From positions 2,548,501 through 2,612,500 of the forward strand of contig JAXDDX010000034.1 of NCBI GenBank assembly GCA_034670405.1: 64,000 nt of DNA, in the 5' to 3' direction. Positions within the stretch are counted from its first letter, which is position 1. Every line of letters starts with the position of its first letter. The translations under genes and the position numbers were made by a program. Positions 10,567 through 22,834 of the stretch are shown one piece after another. A model generated the notes under the pieces. The model searched no databases, was not told the origin of the DNA, and saw nothing but the letters and a program-made list of their open reading frames with translations. Source of the stretch: Hoplostethus atlanticus (Eukaryota; Chordata; Actinopteri; Trachichthyiformes; Trachichthyidae).

Positions 10567-13500
10567 TGTGCCTGCCTACCTGCTTGTGTGTCTATCTGTT
10601 AGTATTTCTGTCTGTCTATGTTGTCTGTCATGTCTCATACCCTCTTAATTTAGTTTACACTGATATAATGTTTTCATTTGTGGAGTCAATAAGGAACCAG
10701 AACTCCTTTTCAGGTGTTCAGGTGTTTCTGATACTTAGTCATATATTCCATATATCTATTGGGTGTCTACCCACAAACAAGCCATACGGCTGTTTGCTGA
10801 TCCGTTGCTCAGCTGCTTTACATTGCAAATAAACCAGTGTTTACATATGCTCCTCGTTGACAATGGTCACCACGGGTTACCTGGGCTCACAACACAGGTA
10901 ACCAATCAAATCTCACTGGGGGAGGAGTTGTCGGGAAAAGGGGGAAGCAAGGACAGACAAGGTTTGAAGGGAAGAAAAAAAAATCATCATGCTCTACACT
11001 GATCTGAAGTCTGTATGTTTCTTGCATTGTAACCGCAAATCTGAAGAAGGAAACTGATCCTAGGTCTGTACTCAGAAGCAGATTTTCTTTGTTTGCCAAA
11101 GGGGATGAGAACAACTTCCTGTTCTCTTTTGGATGTTCCAGCCAGCTGCTGCTCTGACAGATCCAGACACAAACTATAAACAGAAGGTAAGCCCACTGCT
11201 TCTATTCTATATAATGGATTTCTACTCTATATAATAGATAATACTTAATAATAATAATAATACTACAAACAAATCTATTAGTTCTTAAGGTGATGGCATG
11301 TTGCATGCATGTGCTGAAGGTGAAAGTGAAAGTGTTTTGTCAGGGTGTGTGTGAGTTTCTGAGCTTGGCCGTACGAGGCACCAGGCCCATATAAACACCC
11401 TGCAAGAGACGTTGATTTAAAAGCATACACACACACACACACACACGCAGGTACACACAAACACCACTACACACAAATGCACACCAAGAAGGTCGTCAGA
11501 ACAAAAGTGTAATGGCCACCGCCACCATGCCCCCATTCCCAATCTCCTCCTCTCCACACACCATATTTCACTGTGTTCATTTAGCAAGGCCTGGTTACCC
11601 CAAGCAACAAGAGGGGCTTATCAGCTGCTCCCTCTCCTGCCATACTGTTATCAGCCTGGCCTAGTTCACACACACACATACACACACACACACACACATA
11701 CTGGGGAATGAATGTTATGGGGGCTTATCAGTGTCCTAAGGGGGCTGGCAGCCACTTCACAGACTCAGATCCCAGTGCTGAGGCCATAGAGACAAACCTA
11801 TGTGACCAGAGAGCTGATGAACAAAGGCTCTGTACTGTTAGACTCTCCTATATAAGAGTGGCAGGCTGCAGGGCTCACTCACAATGCACATGTACGGATG
11901 GCAAAACGTCAGTCAGCACCAGTCAGTGCAGAGTGCAGCTAGATAGACGGTCAGCGTATAGTACAGATGCTCTGCTTGATCACTATCGGCAGATCAGCAT
12001 ACTGTCGTAATCCTATCCACTCCCATGAAGTAGAAAATGCGAGCTGTTTCCATCATCAGTCAGATACCAAGCACTGATTTGCATTGCATTCCATCTGCCA
12101 CTACTACTTGGCATGACAGCTTCGCATCCATCCAGTGCCTGATTTTCAGTTGAGTGAATGGGCTTTTTGTTCAAACTATGTTCAAAAAGACATTCGCACA
12201 CGGTACACAAAACAGACAGAAACAAATGTGAACAATAATACAACCTGCAGAGGAATTAGCAGTGGATTGGTGTCAAAGGATCTGTCATTTGTTTGTTTTT
12301 TATAAATCCACCTATTGGATTTTGCTCTGCTGTCATATAGAGACTACTGAGGATACTATCAGCGTATTGTTTCAAAAAGAGGATCAGCTCTCCTCACTGA
12401 CTTGAAAACATATATATCGCTTTGAGGAATACGCTAGCCTCCATTTCGCTGGCACCCACGTCCCACCTAAAGGACCAACAACTTCCAAACATCAGAGGAA
12501 GTGGAGAATGAGTAGGCCATTGCTGGCAGAGATGTTGGCAGCGGTTTGGCAGGCTCAGTGGAACTCAGGAAGCGGTGCCTCCTAACTGAGCTGTGCTTCC
12601 TGTGTGATAACAGACCCAAACATACACACAACGCAAACACACACAAAGACAAAGACAGGGTGTATAAAAAAAAGCATAGGGACTGTGAACTACTGTGAGC
12701 ACCAATACTTTAGAGAAGAAGTAAAATGACTTCCTAGCAAGTGGTTTATTCACAGTAAGAGATTTATTGTAACCTATTCATGGGATTTTCATCAGTAGGT
12801 GCAGGTGTGCCAACAGCATAACACCCATTTGACACAACAGCAACAGAGGGAACTGTATTCAATCATGTGCTTAACTTCAGCCTCAGGACACGCCGGCATT
12901 ACATACCCGTGGAGGAGAGAGGAGCAGGGACAGTCAGGGGACTGAGCAAGGGGTAGGAAAGGAAAGCCGACTGAGAATGAGTGATTAGAGAGAATGAACT
13001 GTGATGTGAAGGGTAGAGGACACGATGAGAGGACAGGAGCAAGGAGAAACAAAGCAGTGAGAGGAGGAGGGGTGTATGAAAGATGTGGATATGTGAAAGA
13101 AAACAAGAGAGGAGGAGGAGAGAATGGATGGAGGAAGGGGGGAGTAGAGAGGGAGAGAGGAATGTGTGTTTCCCTGCGTTGCATAGTCTGGTTTTGTTGC
13201 TCTGAATTTCCCACTGACAGTCATGCTGTCATGAGTGTGCACGTAACGGTGCTGAAAGTGCGAAGGCTGAGCAAAGACATGCTGATGTTTCAAGTGCAAC
13301 ACACAGCTGCCCCCCCCCTCCCCTCCCCCCTCCACGTACTACACACAAACAGACACGCGCTCACAAGCACAGGCACACATTGCGATGCAGAAGCTTCCTT
13401 CCTGTTGCTGGTTTGGCCTCTTTTAGACGCGAGATAAGAGCAAATACATTAAAGGGGGGAGCAGAGAAGTAAAACTATGGTGTTTCTCTTCTTGTTTTAG

Positions 13501-14032
13501 ACCAGAGTGTCAACAACTCCGACCACAATTCTCTCTTTGGACGTTTTATTATAAGGTTTAACACCTGTCAGTCACAGCAGGTGTGTTATTCTCTCTCTGT
13601 GTTGCTCTTTGTTTTGTCTCTGACAACTCTCCAACTCTGCGCCATTCGCTCTGGTCTCTCTCTGTTCTCCTCTGGCAGGTTCAGTCAGACCACAGGACGG
13701 TTTGGCAACCCCCACTTCCTCATCAAGAGAAGAAGCAGAGCGAGCGAACATGAGTTTCCTGTGACGCCTGTGTCTCTGGTCAATCCATATACTCACGTAG
13801 CTCTTCTGCTGTTGAGTCATACTGAATGGAAAGAGACTGGCCTCATCATATCCTGGAGGACACTTTTTAGACCCGTAGTGGGCTGTTGTTCATCAAGAGA
13901 TTCACTCCAACTGGAGCTGTCCGGACACAAAAGCACACCGAACCTGTACAGTGGAGTCATTAGCAGTCTTCGGGGATGGCTGAGATGCAGTTGTCATAGA
14001 GTTACTGTTGTGTGCGTTTGTGAAATTCAACC
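9491..14032. other. Intergenic / possible elf1 leader region
   Basis: No coding exon is supported. Notable items are a near-perfect AT inverted repeat at 9957-9992, TG run 10527-10563, CA run 11426-11446, CA runs near 11669-11700 and a C/CCT tract at 13310-13330. The last few hundred bases before 14033 probably contain the elf1 5' UTR, but I could not place its exons. Confidence 0.6.
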
Positions 14033-17000
14033 ATGCTGCAGCAGACAGAGCTCATCTTTGATTTTGCCAGTGACCATGTTAACATGTTACAGGTGAGTAA
14101 ACGTTTGCCTGTGTGTGAGTGTGTGTGTGTTTGTACATACATGCGTGCTCATGTGCGTTGATTAATTTCTCCCTCTACGTTGTAGCTGGAGGGACACTCA
14201 GTTTACCCTGCAGTGATTGTGGAGCAGGTCCCCGATACACACCTGCTCTCATACTCAGGTTTGGCATGCGAGCAGTCCCAGGCAGAGGATCACCAGCAGC
14301 TACTGAAAGGTCAGCAGCCACACACTCACTTCATCCTTTCTTTACCTGTCACCTTTGATCATTAAGGTTCAACTACCATCTGGTAGCCAATGCTAGAGGC
14401 TGTTCAATAGTGTTATCTTTGTTTTATGAGGTACGTTGTATGAGGTCTGACAAATTCAAATAAAGAGAGTCTCGTTAGGAATACAACAACCAGGTGTAAT
14501 TTGAGCGGCAAGGGTAGTAAGGGTTTCGCGCATGCGCGGTAGAAGCCACCGCACATGGCCCACCCTCTACAAAAATTCAGGAAGTGAAACAAAACATTCC
14601 CAGCTTGCGCTTGTAAAAATTTGCTGATGAAATTAATTAGAATGTAGACGTAGGCAAATTTGTCTACAGCGCATATGCTATGGCTTCTTCCTCGCCGGCG
14701 CAGGGGATTAAAAGTAAGTTGTATCGAGTTATTTCTTGTCAGCATTTTAGTTGGAGGGAGCATTTGAAGTTATGCACGGCTAGGCTCGGCTAGCTAACGG
14801 TAACTGTCGCCAGCAACACTTTCATATGCAAGAACCTGCATATGCCAAGGTTGTTGTTGCTAGATATGATTTAGCAAAGACGTAGATAACTAGGTGGGAA
14901 GGTAACACCAGTGGTGGGAGCAGTCAAACCTCCTCCACAACAAGTAATATTTTTACTGCCTCTAAATGTGCTAACGTCTAGTGAGTGAAATAGAAAGTTA
15001 GAAAGTATTGTGCTGGGGACTCCTTGAACCTCCTCAAGGACCCCTGATAGTCACTGGACCCCTCTTTGGCCACCACTGTAGCTACCTGTAGCTTTGGAGC
15101 AAAGGAGCAAGCTAGGTCCTGGTGGCTCTTCCAGTCAGTGTAGCTACAGGACATAACTTCATCAGCTGTATCAGTCGCTAGTGTGTGGGCCATCACAGTC
15201 AAGCTACCTCTGGCTTCACCCCCAATGTCCTTCAGGTTATTTTCCCTCCTGCTTAACTCCACTGTCCTCCTCTACCTGCTGCTCACTGGTGTTTTACGTT
15301 CTTCTCTCTGGTCTATAGTGGAGGCATGTGAAAGTGGCGAAGAGGAGACCATGGAAACACTTGTTGCTGCTGACTCGTTTCTCAATGTGGACTCCCCTGA
15401 CACCCTCTCCCTGGAACAACAGCACTACTGTAAGTCCTACGACACATACACACACCACATACCCAGGTTAACACTACCCACGCTGACACACTCACATCAC
15501 CTCTTATGCTTGTTTTATGTGGGACACACCTTTGACTGTTATTTTTAGACATGATTGTTACAATGCTGCTCTCTCTAATTGAGTCTGTTTATGCCGCCCT
15601 CCAGCACAGATGTTTTTACTGGGTGATGTCATCACTACTCCTGTTACCCAGGTGACTGTGTCAGCAGAGGGGATTGTGGGAGCTGTTGACCAGCCCCAGT
15701 GGCACACATTGCCAGGGGAGCGTGTGGCACACCAACACACCAAAAAGAGAGGTCAGTCAATTTCTGGTTTATCTTTGCAAAAAAATGGCTTGTATAATTG
15801 TGAACAGTTGTGTGCTTTACTATGAGTATCTTAGACTTTATATGGTTGTTCTCCATCTATTCAGGGAAAAAACGGCGCCATCGGAGGGCAGAGTCTCCCA
15901 CACCAAACATCATAGTGAAGAAGGGCAAATACAACAAAGGTATAGTCACAGATACAGGCACAAATTGTCATATGGCTCCCCAAGTATGAAAGGAAATTGT
16001 GGTGACAAGTCATTTCACTCATGTTGTATCTCTTTGTCCTTCCCTTTCTGTCATGCTCCCCATTTGTGTGCTTCAGGAGGAAACACATTGTACCTGTGGC
16101 AGTTCCTGATGGAGTTGCTGCAGGACCGTCAGGCCTGCCCCCGCTATATCAAATGGACCAATCCCCACGCAGGGATCTTCAAGTTGGTCAATTCTAAGGC
16201 AGTAGCCAGACTCTGGGGCAAGCACAAGAACAAGCCAGACATGAACTATGAGACCATGGGCAGAGCACTCAGGTACAGTACTGAAAGAGGGGCTATGATG
16301 ACACAAAAATGTTTCTGTGCCATCGTATCATGCGATTAAAGTTCTTATTATATCGCTACTTTGCCCTCTATAGATATTCTCTGGAGTTTGAGGAAAATCT
16401 AGTACTACTATTGAAATATGGTTCAATAGTAGTAATTCTTAAATTCTGGCCAATTCTGTATGCAAATGTTCGGGTTGTGTGTGTTAATGCTGTGCCGCTG
16501 TGTTCCTGTAGGTACTACTACCAGAGAGGAATATTGAATAAAGTTGAAGGCCAGCGGCTGGTCTACCAGTTCACCTCGCTGCCCGAAAACATGATCTACA
16601 TCACTGACGGAGATTGCGTCAAGGAGGAAAATGACGAGCATGATGACAATAGTGGTGATGATGAAGGTGTGAGTGATGACCCCGAGGACAGCACATCATC
16701 TTCTAGTGACCAATCAGTGGACGAGGCAGATTCCCACCTGACACAGAAGAAGAAGACTTCGGCTAGCTCTGTCCGAACCCCAGCCAACCAGCGGACCAGG
16801 TTGGCGGCGCGGCCCCCGGCCAAGCGAGGCACCGTCCTCCAGCCTGCAGGGACCAGCCTGATCCAGCAGCAGCACTTGCCTATCGTGTCTGCTGAGATGC
16901 TGCGGACCCTCCAGAACCTCCACAGGGTCCAGTCCCTGCAGCCCGCGGGTCATGCCTCAGTCTTCAAAACGGCCCAGCTGCTGGGGCGTCTGTGTGAGCG

Positions 17001-17151
17001 ACAGGCTGCTGCTGAGGTGGCTGTGGACAGTAAGGGAGGGGCGGAGAGGCCTAATGCTCCTGCCAGCACAGAGGAGAAGCCACATGTAGGACAGACCCCT
17101 TCGCAAGTGGTGACTTTGCAGCTAGCGCCCCTCACCAGCTCTGACCAATAG
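14033..17151 (+). CDS. elf1: ETS transcription factor, ELF1/2/4 subfamily (probably ELF1)
   Basis: A nuclear DNA-binding factor recognising GGAA-core sites. Coding exons: 14033-14092, 14186-14309, 15319-15429, 15605-15751, 15865-15939, 16077-16272, 16512-17151; phases agree, 1353 nt, 450 aa. The N-terminus follows the ELF1 pattern: [27 protein letters not shown], then an acidic [10 protein letters not shown] block. A basic patch ([11 protein letters not shown], about 145-155) precedes the ETS domain at about 175-257, with LYLWQFL, KLWGK-like [14 protein letters not shown] and GRALRYYY (234-241) intact. An acidic/Ser segment follows. The protein stops soon after a VTLQLAPLT motif that in human ELF1 lies well before the end, so about 170 C-terminal residues of the mammalian form are absent. 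The ELF1 name rests on 13q synteny and the N-terminus; another ELF paralogue is possible. Confidence 0.85.
14527..14539 (+). promoter_or_regulatory. NRF1-type site in elf1 intron 2
   Basis: CGCGCATGCGCGG contains the palindrome GCGCATGCGC, the core of the NRF1 binding consensus, in a locally CpG-rich patch. NRF1 sites are typical of TATA-less vertebrate promoters. It lies about 140 bases before the candidate exon at 14680. Confidence 0.5.
14680..14713 (+). CDS. Candidate alternative first coding exon of elf1
   Basis: An ATG with a good context (G at -3, G at +4) opens 11 codons, [11 protein letters not shown], plus one base before a strong donor, GTAAGT at 14714-14719. The leftover base joins in phase to elf1 exon 3 at 15319 (reading ATG GAG GCA instead of GTG GAG GCA). 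A CpG/NRF1 patch lies upstream. ELF2 is known to have a short isoform whose alternative first exon joins at the same point, just before the VEAS-like motif. Transcription is not shown by the sequence. Confidence 0.45.
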
Positions 17152-18459
17152 AATACCTAGTAACCCCCCAACCCCCACACTCAGGACCAATCACAGAGTA
17201 GAAGGAAGTTGCGCCTTGTTGTCATGACAACCTCTGCAGACCCGGGCCAAAATGTCTTAAGTGTCTGAGAGAGGGACGACTGATCTAGGATCATTATCTT
17301 TTTAGAGTACATTAGATGAGACGATGATGGGAACTGTAATAGTAATCCTAGATCTGCACTTCCTCTCTGAGATCTCAGTTCAAACCTCCACATTGAAACC
17401 AAAAGCTCTCACAGAAGAGCTCTTAATTTGCCTTCTAACCAGAATAATAGTCTTGGAACTTACTGTGTGGACAGGGCAGCCCTCAGCCATTATTATCTCA
17501 ACATTTCATCATTCTCCACAGCTGTTGTCTGCCCTACCAAAGAAAAAAGACAAATGCACTGGAATCTACGGCCACGCTGCAGAGACTGAATACACCTTCT
17601 GCTTGCACTTCAGTTCCGGTGTAATGGAGCTAATTCTCTGATCAGTACACTGTTCTCTCTTTCTCTGCCCTTTCTCTCGCTCTTTTTCACTGTCTGTCTC
17701 TTGCTGTCTCTCTGTGTCTGTTTTTTTTCTCTCTCTCTCGGATTCATTCCTCTGCCTTGAGAATGGCTTTGCACTAATGTTTACCCCTGCTCTATGTTAC
17801 CTTCCTAAGTGCCTCAAGACCAGTCCATCCTGTCCCTGCTTTCGCTGTTTCTAGTGATCATTAGGTTACTGAGGGAATTACATTCCATATTCTGATTGTT
17901 GAATTATGTTTGTGTTGTGAGTCGTTGAAAACAAGGGATCACTGTCATTTATAGAATAGTAATTTAGCACTGTGGCTGTTTATATATGTAGTTAATGTAT
18001 CTAGAGTGGACCCAGATTCATTCTTAGTTGACAATCAACTTTGACACAGTCTCACCGCTTTCCATTTAGTTACAGTGCCTTCTTGGAGAATTGTACTGCT
18101 TGTATTTAGCCTTTCTGAAATGCACACATGCTGTTCAGTTATAACGGTTATAAGTGCTTATGGACCTCTGAAGCCTTGATATGTTTATGTATTGTATATT
18201 ATATATGTCTGTCAAGACGCTTGACTTTGTGCCTTGTTGCCATTTTCTCCCTCAGGTTTGTAAAACTTTGTTTTGCTGCACAAACAGTATACTCCCTCTT
18301 GCACTCAAATAGTCTATACAAGGAGTACAATGGTTGGCCCTATAAAATGAAACACTTAGGTTCTGTGTTTTCTCTTCATATGATCTTGTTAGGAGATGCT
18401 TAAAACTGTGCCTTTCCCCCAGGGAACCCTATGCAAATCTATGTTTCACTTTATTTTTA

Positions 18460-18646
18460 AATAAATCATTCTTAGGAGTCCCCTTGCTTTGCTTTATCAG
18501 GAGGTCTCTTATTACTGTATATTATACTGTATTCGGAACCTTGTAGCAGAGAGATGAGTTTCTATCATTGCTTTATTTGGTGTATTTGTTGTCATGCAGT
18601 CCAGAGGTTGTTGAAAGAATGGTCATTTATTGTATCTTGAAATAAA
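18460..18646 (+). promoter_or_regulatory. elf1 polyadenylation signals
   Basis: AATAAA at 18460-18465 and 18641-18646, about 1.3 and 1.5 kb after the elf1 stop. The implied 3' UTR (17152 to about 18665) is AT/T-rich and has no other recognised gene. Confidence 0.6.
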
Positions 18647-18666
18647 GTTTTTAATTTTGTCAAGGT

Positions 18667-19064
18667 CTGAATCAAGTGTGCTTTACATTCAGTTTAGAGT
18701 GATTGATAGGTACTTATTGATTCCCGGGGGTGGGAATCCTGGAATAAATAAATAGCGTCTCTCATTGCTCCAGAGGTTAATAAACTTTGGACAAGATTAA
18801 AAACCTTTGGACAGGAAATATTTCAAAAGGCAGCCGTTTTGGACAAATGTAGTTATTTGCCATAAGAAAGGAGGAAAGGCGTGTTCGCTCCTTCATTCCC
18901 CAGGAAGGTGCACTTGCGAAGCGCCTCCAGGCCGATAGGTGGTGCAGACTGTGGCGCTGACAGGCCTGTGCTCTAGCTGTGGCTACCGCTGTCACGTTTC
19001 CCCCAGTCTCCTCGTCTAGAACTTTCCTGCTGCTCCAGGCGTATTGAACATCCCCAATAAACCC
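18667..19064 (+). promoter_or_regulatory. elf1-sugt1 intergenic gap, presumed sugt1 promoter
   Basis: Only about 400 bases separate the last elf1 poly(A) signal from the sugt1 start, so this segment must hold the sugt1 promoter and leader. It contains CpG-containing stretches at 18870-19010 and no clear TATA box. A minus-strand open frame covering it has no recognisable domain. Confidence 0.4.
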
Positions 19065-21571
19065 ATGGCTACCGAACGGCAAGTTCAACAAAATATTAGT
19101 TATTATATTTTTAGACATTTGCTTCAATTCGCTGGGTTAACGGTCGCTCTCTCCTCTCGTTCTCGCAGATTTCCTGATAGCTTCATTGCCGAAGACCCAC
19201 AGAAAGCTCTTCAGGTAAACATTAGCTAACCTTACGTTAGTTAACAAATTAACCAACTGCCTGGTGGCGGTTTAGAGATCCCACGTTAATTAAACTCGTC
19301 TAATCAAGGGCTTAAGAAAGTAATCTATGTATGTGTGGCTTAAATGCGGTTAATGTTTCTGACGTTAGCACTGATTTTATCTGGCTAGCTAAGTTAGCTA
19401 ACTAGCTGGCTAGCATCACTTTTCAAATCGAGTAGGGTATCATGAGAGTAACGTTAAAATTACTGTGTTGGGTACTAAGTTACTTTGTCGTGCTCCACTT
19501 TAATGAAAAATGCAATATTAGCTAGCCATATGGAGTTTTTGCCCGATAGTGAAGCCAGTCTCTTTTTAGCGTTGCCACTAGTAACGGACAGGTTGTCAAC
19601 AGCCTCTTCTGTTGGTCCTTATCACACACATATAGTTAGATGCAAAGGTATTGGGACAGTTGTGTCGAATTGGTTGTTTTTCCTCTGTACTAATCACATT
19701 TGTATTTCAAATCGTCCAACACTTCCACCTTTTCTTCCTCCTTGGTTATGTTAGTGTGTTTTGGGTGCATGATATGGAGATAATTAGCAATTACTCTGAC
19801 GATTAGCTGACAATTCACAACTCTTATCTTATCATCCTGTCATCACATCACATCACATCTGATGTCTTCCGCGGACAGCCTCGCTGGTGATTTCTAAGTT
19901 TTCCAGTGGTTAGTTTCTTCTTCAGGACATTCCATATTGTTGACTTTGTAATACATTTTGCAAATGCTGTAATTGATTCTCTTCTTTTCATCCTTACAAT
20001 AGCCTTCCTGATTGTCATACTCAGTTCTCTGGCCCTCAGCTGCAGTTTTCTTGTCTTCTATCTTTTAGCTTATAAAGACCTGACACTCACAGCTTTCCAT
20101 TTATAGATAATTAAAGTAATTTGGTACACCTGTGAAATTTAAACAGCTGCTGGTCATTTGTCCCAATGCTTGACTTGAATTAGGGGGACTTGACTCAATG
20201 AATAGCATTGTTGTAATATAGTTCAATGTCAGTTTTTAAAAAAACAAAACATGAAATAAATGTAGACATTGTGAATTTTGCTTCATTGTCATAGTTTGAT
20301 TTAAAATACATATTTGATTAGTACAGAGGAAAAACAACCAACTGTTCCAATACATCTGCATTAAACTGTTGTCATTTCCTGTTGACTTGACATAGTTAAT
20401 AGTGGCATCTCGTTGTTGCATTGCATCTCACAAAAAGTGTGGAAAAAGTTGCAAAGGGCAGCAACACGTCATACCCGTCTGACAAACATCCCAACCTTTT
20501 CAAGGAATTCAGAGACCGATAGTTGACTAGTTAACTCCCCTGTTATGTCCATGAAAGAGAGAGTGATTGAAAATGTTGTCCAGGTTTGAAATAAAGCACA
20601 ATAATGGTGGATAGTGTTTCCCCCTTTTTTAGGAAAAGTATCGAAATTGATGACTTGGTATCGAAACGAAAATTTGGGTATCATGACAACACTACCAACA
20701 ACATATCAACACTTTGACTAGTTTGTCAGATTTTCAGAATAGAATAGCGCATCCTAATGATGACTGGTTTTCTGACAAAATTGGCACCAGAGGACACCAC
20801 AATGCCAGCCACAGTAAAGATTTACCATAATTTGGCTGGTGTTAATTTCCCAACCCTAACGTAACTCTTTGCCCTTTTCCTGAACAGATATAGTTTTGTA
20901 TTTTGCCTGTGTAAGATCCACGTCTTTTCTTCTAGGAGCTGAATGAGGCCTTGGAAGGAGACTCTGACAACGCTGAGTGGTTTTGCCAGCGCGCCTATGC
21001 TCACATACTCCTCAAAAACTACAGTTGTAAGTATAGCTCAGTATAGTATAAGCTCAGACCAAGTCCTGATACTCGACGTACATATCTTGCACAGACATGC
21101 TCATTAAAGAATCATGTCCAAGAATTTTAAAAAAATCATTCTCAAGATAATATTTACTTGCAGGCAATACATTTCCTCTTTACAATACAGAATGTTTTTA
21201 AAAATACTGTTGTCAACTGTGTTTAGTTTTGATAATTGACCACAATATATAATTATAATTTGGTACTTATGCTCTCAAATATCATTACCACTGAATTAGC
21301 CCATGTGGTCCAGACTGCAGAACATAACAGAGTTACATATGTGGAACTAGCCCCACCTGACTAGAGCAGCTATTGTTGACATTACTTTGTACGTCCACCT
21401 TTTTTTAAGTGATGCAGCCTGGATGAATGTAAATGTGCAAGTCACTGTTGTAAGACGTTCAGTCCTGCCTCCTTCTCTCCTCAGGTGCCGTCGATGATGC
21501 CAAGAAAGCCCAGCAGCTAAAACCCAGCCTTCCTCTTGCCTTCATGCGAACAGGGTGTGTGACATGACAAT

Positions 21572-21613
<42 letters not shown>

Positions 21614-22771
21614 TGAATGGATGTTGCCAGTGTTTGAAATGAACTTTTTGGCTCACTTGGTAAAGGCTGGTAAACTAAAAAAAAAAAGATCTGCCAAGAA
21701 TAATTGTTACTGACCAAAATAGAACAAGTACTTCATCAGTAAGTACAACAGAATTCACATTATAAGTGAGCATTTGAAGCATTTATCCACCAAAGGCAAA
21801 TTTTTCCGGTATTTGGACCCTGGGTCAATGTGTGTGTGTGTGTGTGTTTCCAAGTGATTCAGTATTGTCTCTCCCCCCCCCCCCCCCTGCAGAATAGCAG
21901 AGTACCACCTGAACCACTATGAGTCATCACACGCAGCCTTCACTCAGGGACACCAATTGGATGGTGAGTACAGCCTGTCCTGGCCTCGGGTACAGCCTTT
22001 TCATCATCTCACTTCCTACCAACCACTGTTCATCGCAAAACTCCTCTTTCCTCTTTTGAATACAGAGCACTGAACCTATGTCCATTATGTTATCCATTAC
22101 CCTCTGAGTCTTACCATATTTTCCCATTATTTTCCATCATACTGATCGATTGTAACTGAAATCTCATCAATTGTTTCACTATAGAGCTACTTACAACTTG
22201 CCTGCCTGGGGGCGGCTCTCCAATATGGTCATATAGGGCCAATGGAAGCTCCAAAAATCAACCCCCAAAACACCAAAGCACGTCTTTTTCAACGTATTGG
22301 CACTCACTCTGTAATGAGACGTGTGTATATATATTTATTTTGCACTACTTTACACAGCAGTGCTTGTAGGCAGCAGTGCTGGGGTCGTTACTCAAAAAAT
22401 TTAATATATTCCTCTTTACTCGTTACTCATTTAAAAAGTAATAATAAAAACTCAAATTGATTTTCCGCTTACCTCCAAAATACCTCGCCTGTGTGCCTCC
22501 ATGACTGATACTACAAATACTGCCAGCTTAGCTTTTAGTACCTGCGCATAGTTTACAATAGACGATGATATTTTTGTCGTCTTTCCTCTTGACAAAATCA
22601 AAATAATGGGAATAACCTTTTAGTTAGGACCGAAATAAAGTCAGGATGGATGGCTTATTAAACTGAAATGTGATATGAAGGACTGATAACAAAAGTGACA
22701 TTGTAAAGATTTATTTCTCTGATTGGTAACTGTAATATTATTACTGAAATTGAAATAGTAATTTGTTGCAC

Positions 22772-22834
<63 letters not shown>

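Noticed and set aside
13581-14096. 171-codon frame overlapping the first elf1 exon
   Set aside because: Different frame from the ELF1 N-terminus, no domain, ends across the donor at 14093. Probably leader sequence.
15674-16339. 221-codon frame across elf1 introns and the ETS exon
   Set aside because: It crosses clear donors at 15752 and 15940. Only the 16077-16272 part matches the ETS domain in this frame.
16309-17151. Single long frame covering the last elf1 exon from 16309
   Set aside because: Its first part reads through intron 6. The acceptor at 16511 and phase with the ETS exon show the real exon starts at 16512.
18777-19127. 116-codon minus-strand frame in the elf1-sugt1 gap
   Set aside because: No recognisable domain and overlaps the presumed sugt1 promoter and first exon.
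19906-20106. Hydrophobic 66-codon frame in sugt1 intron 1
   Set aside because: Lies inside the inverted-repeat element and is T-rich low-complexity sequence.
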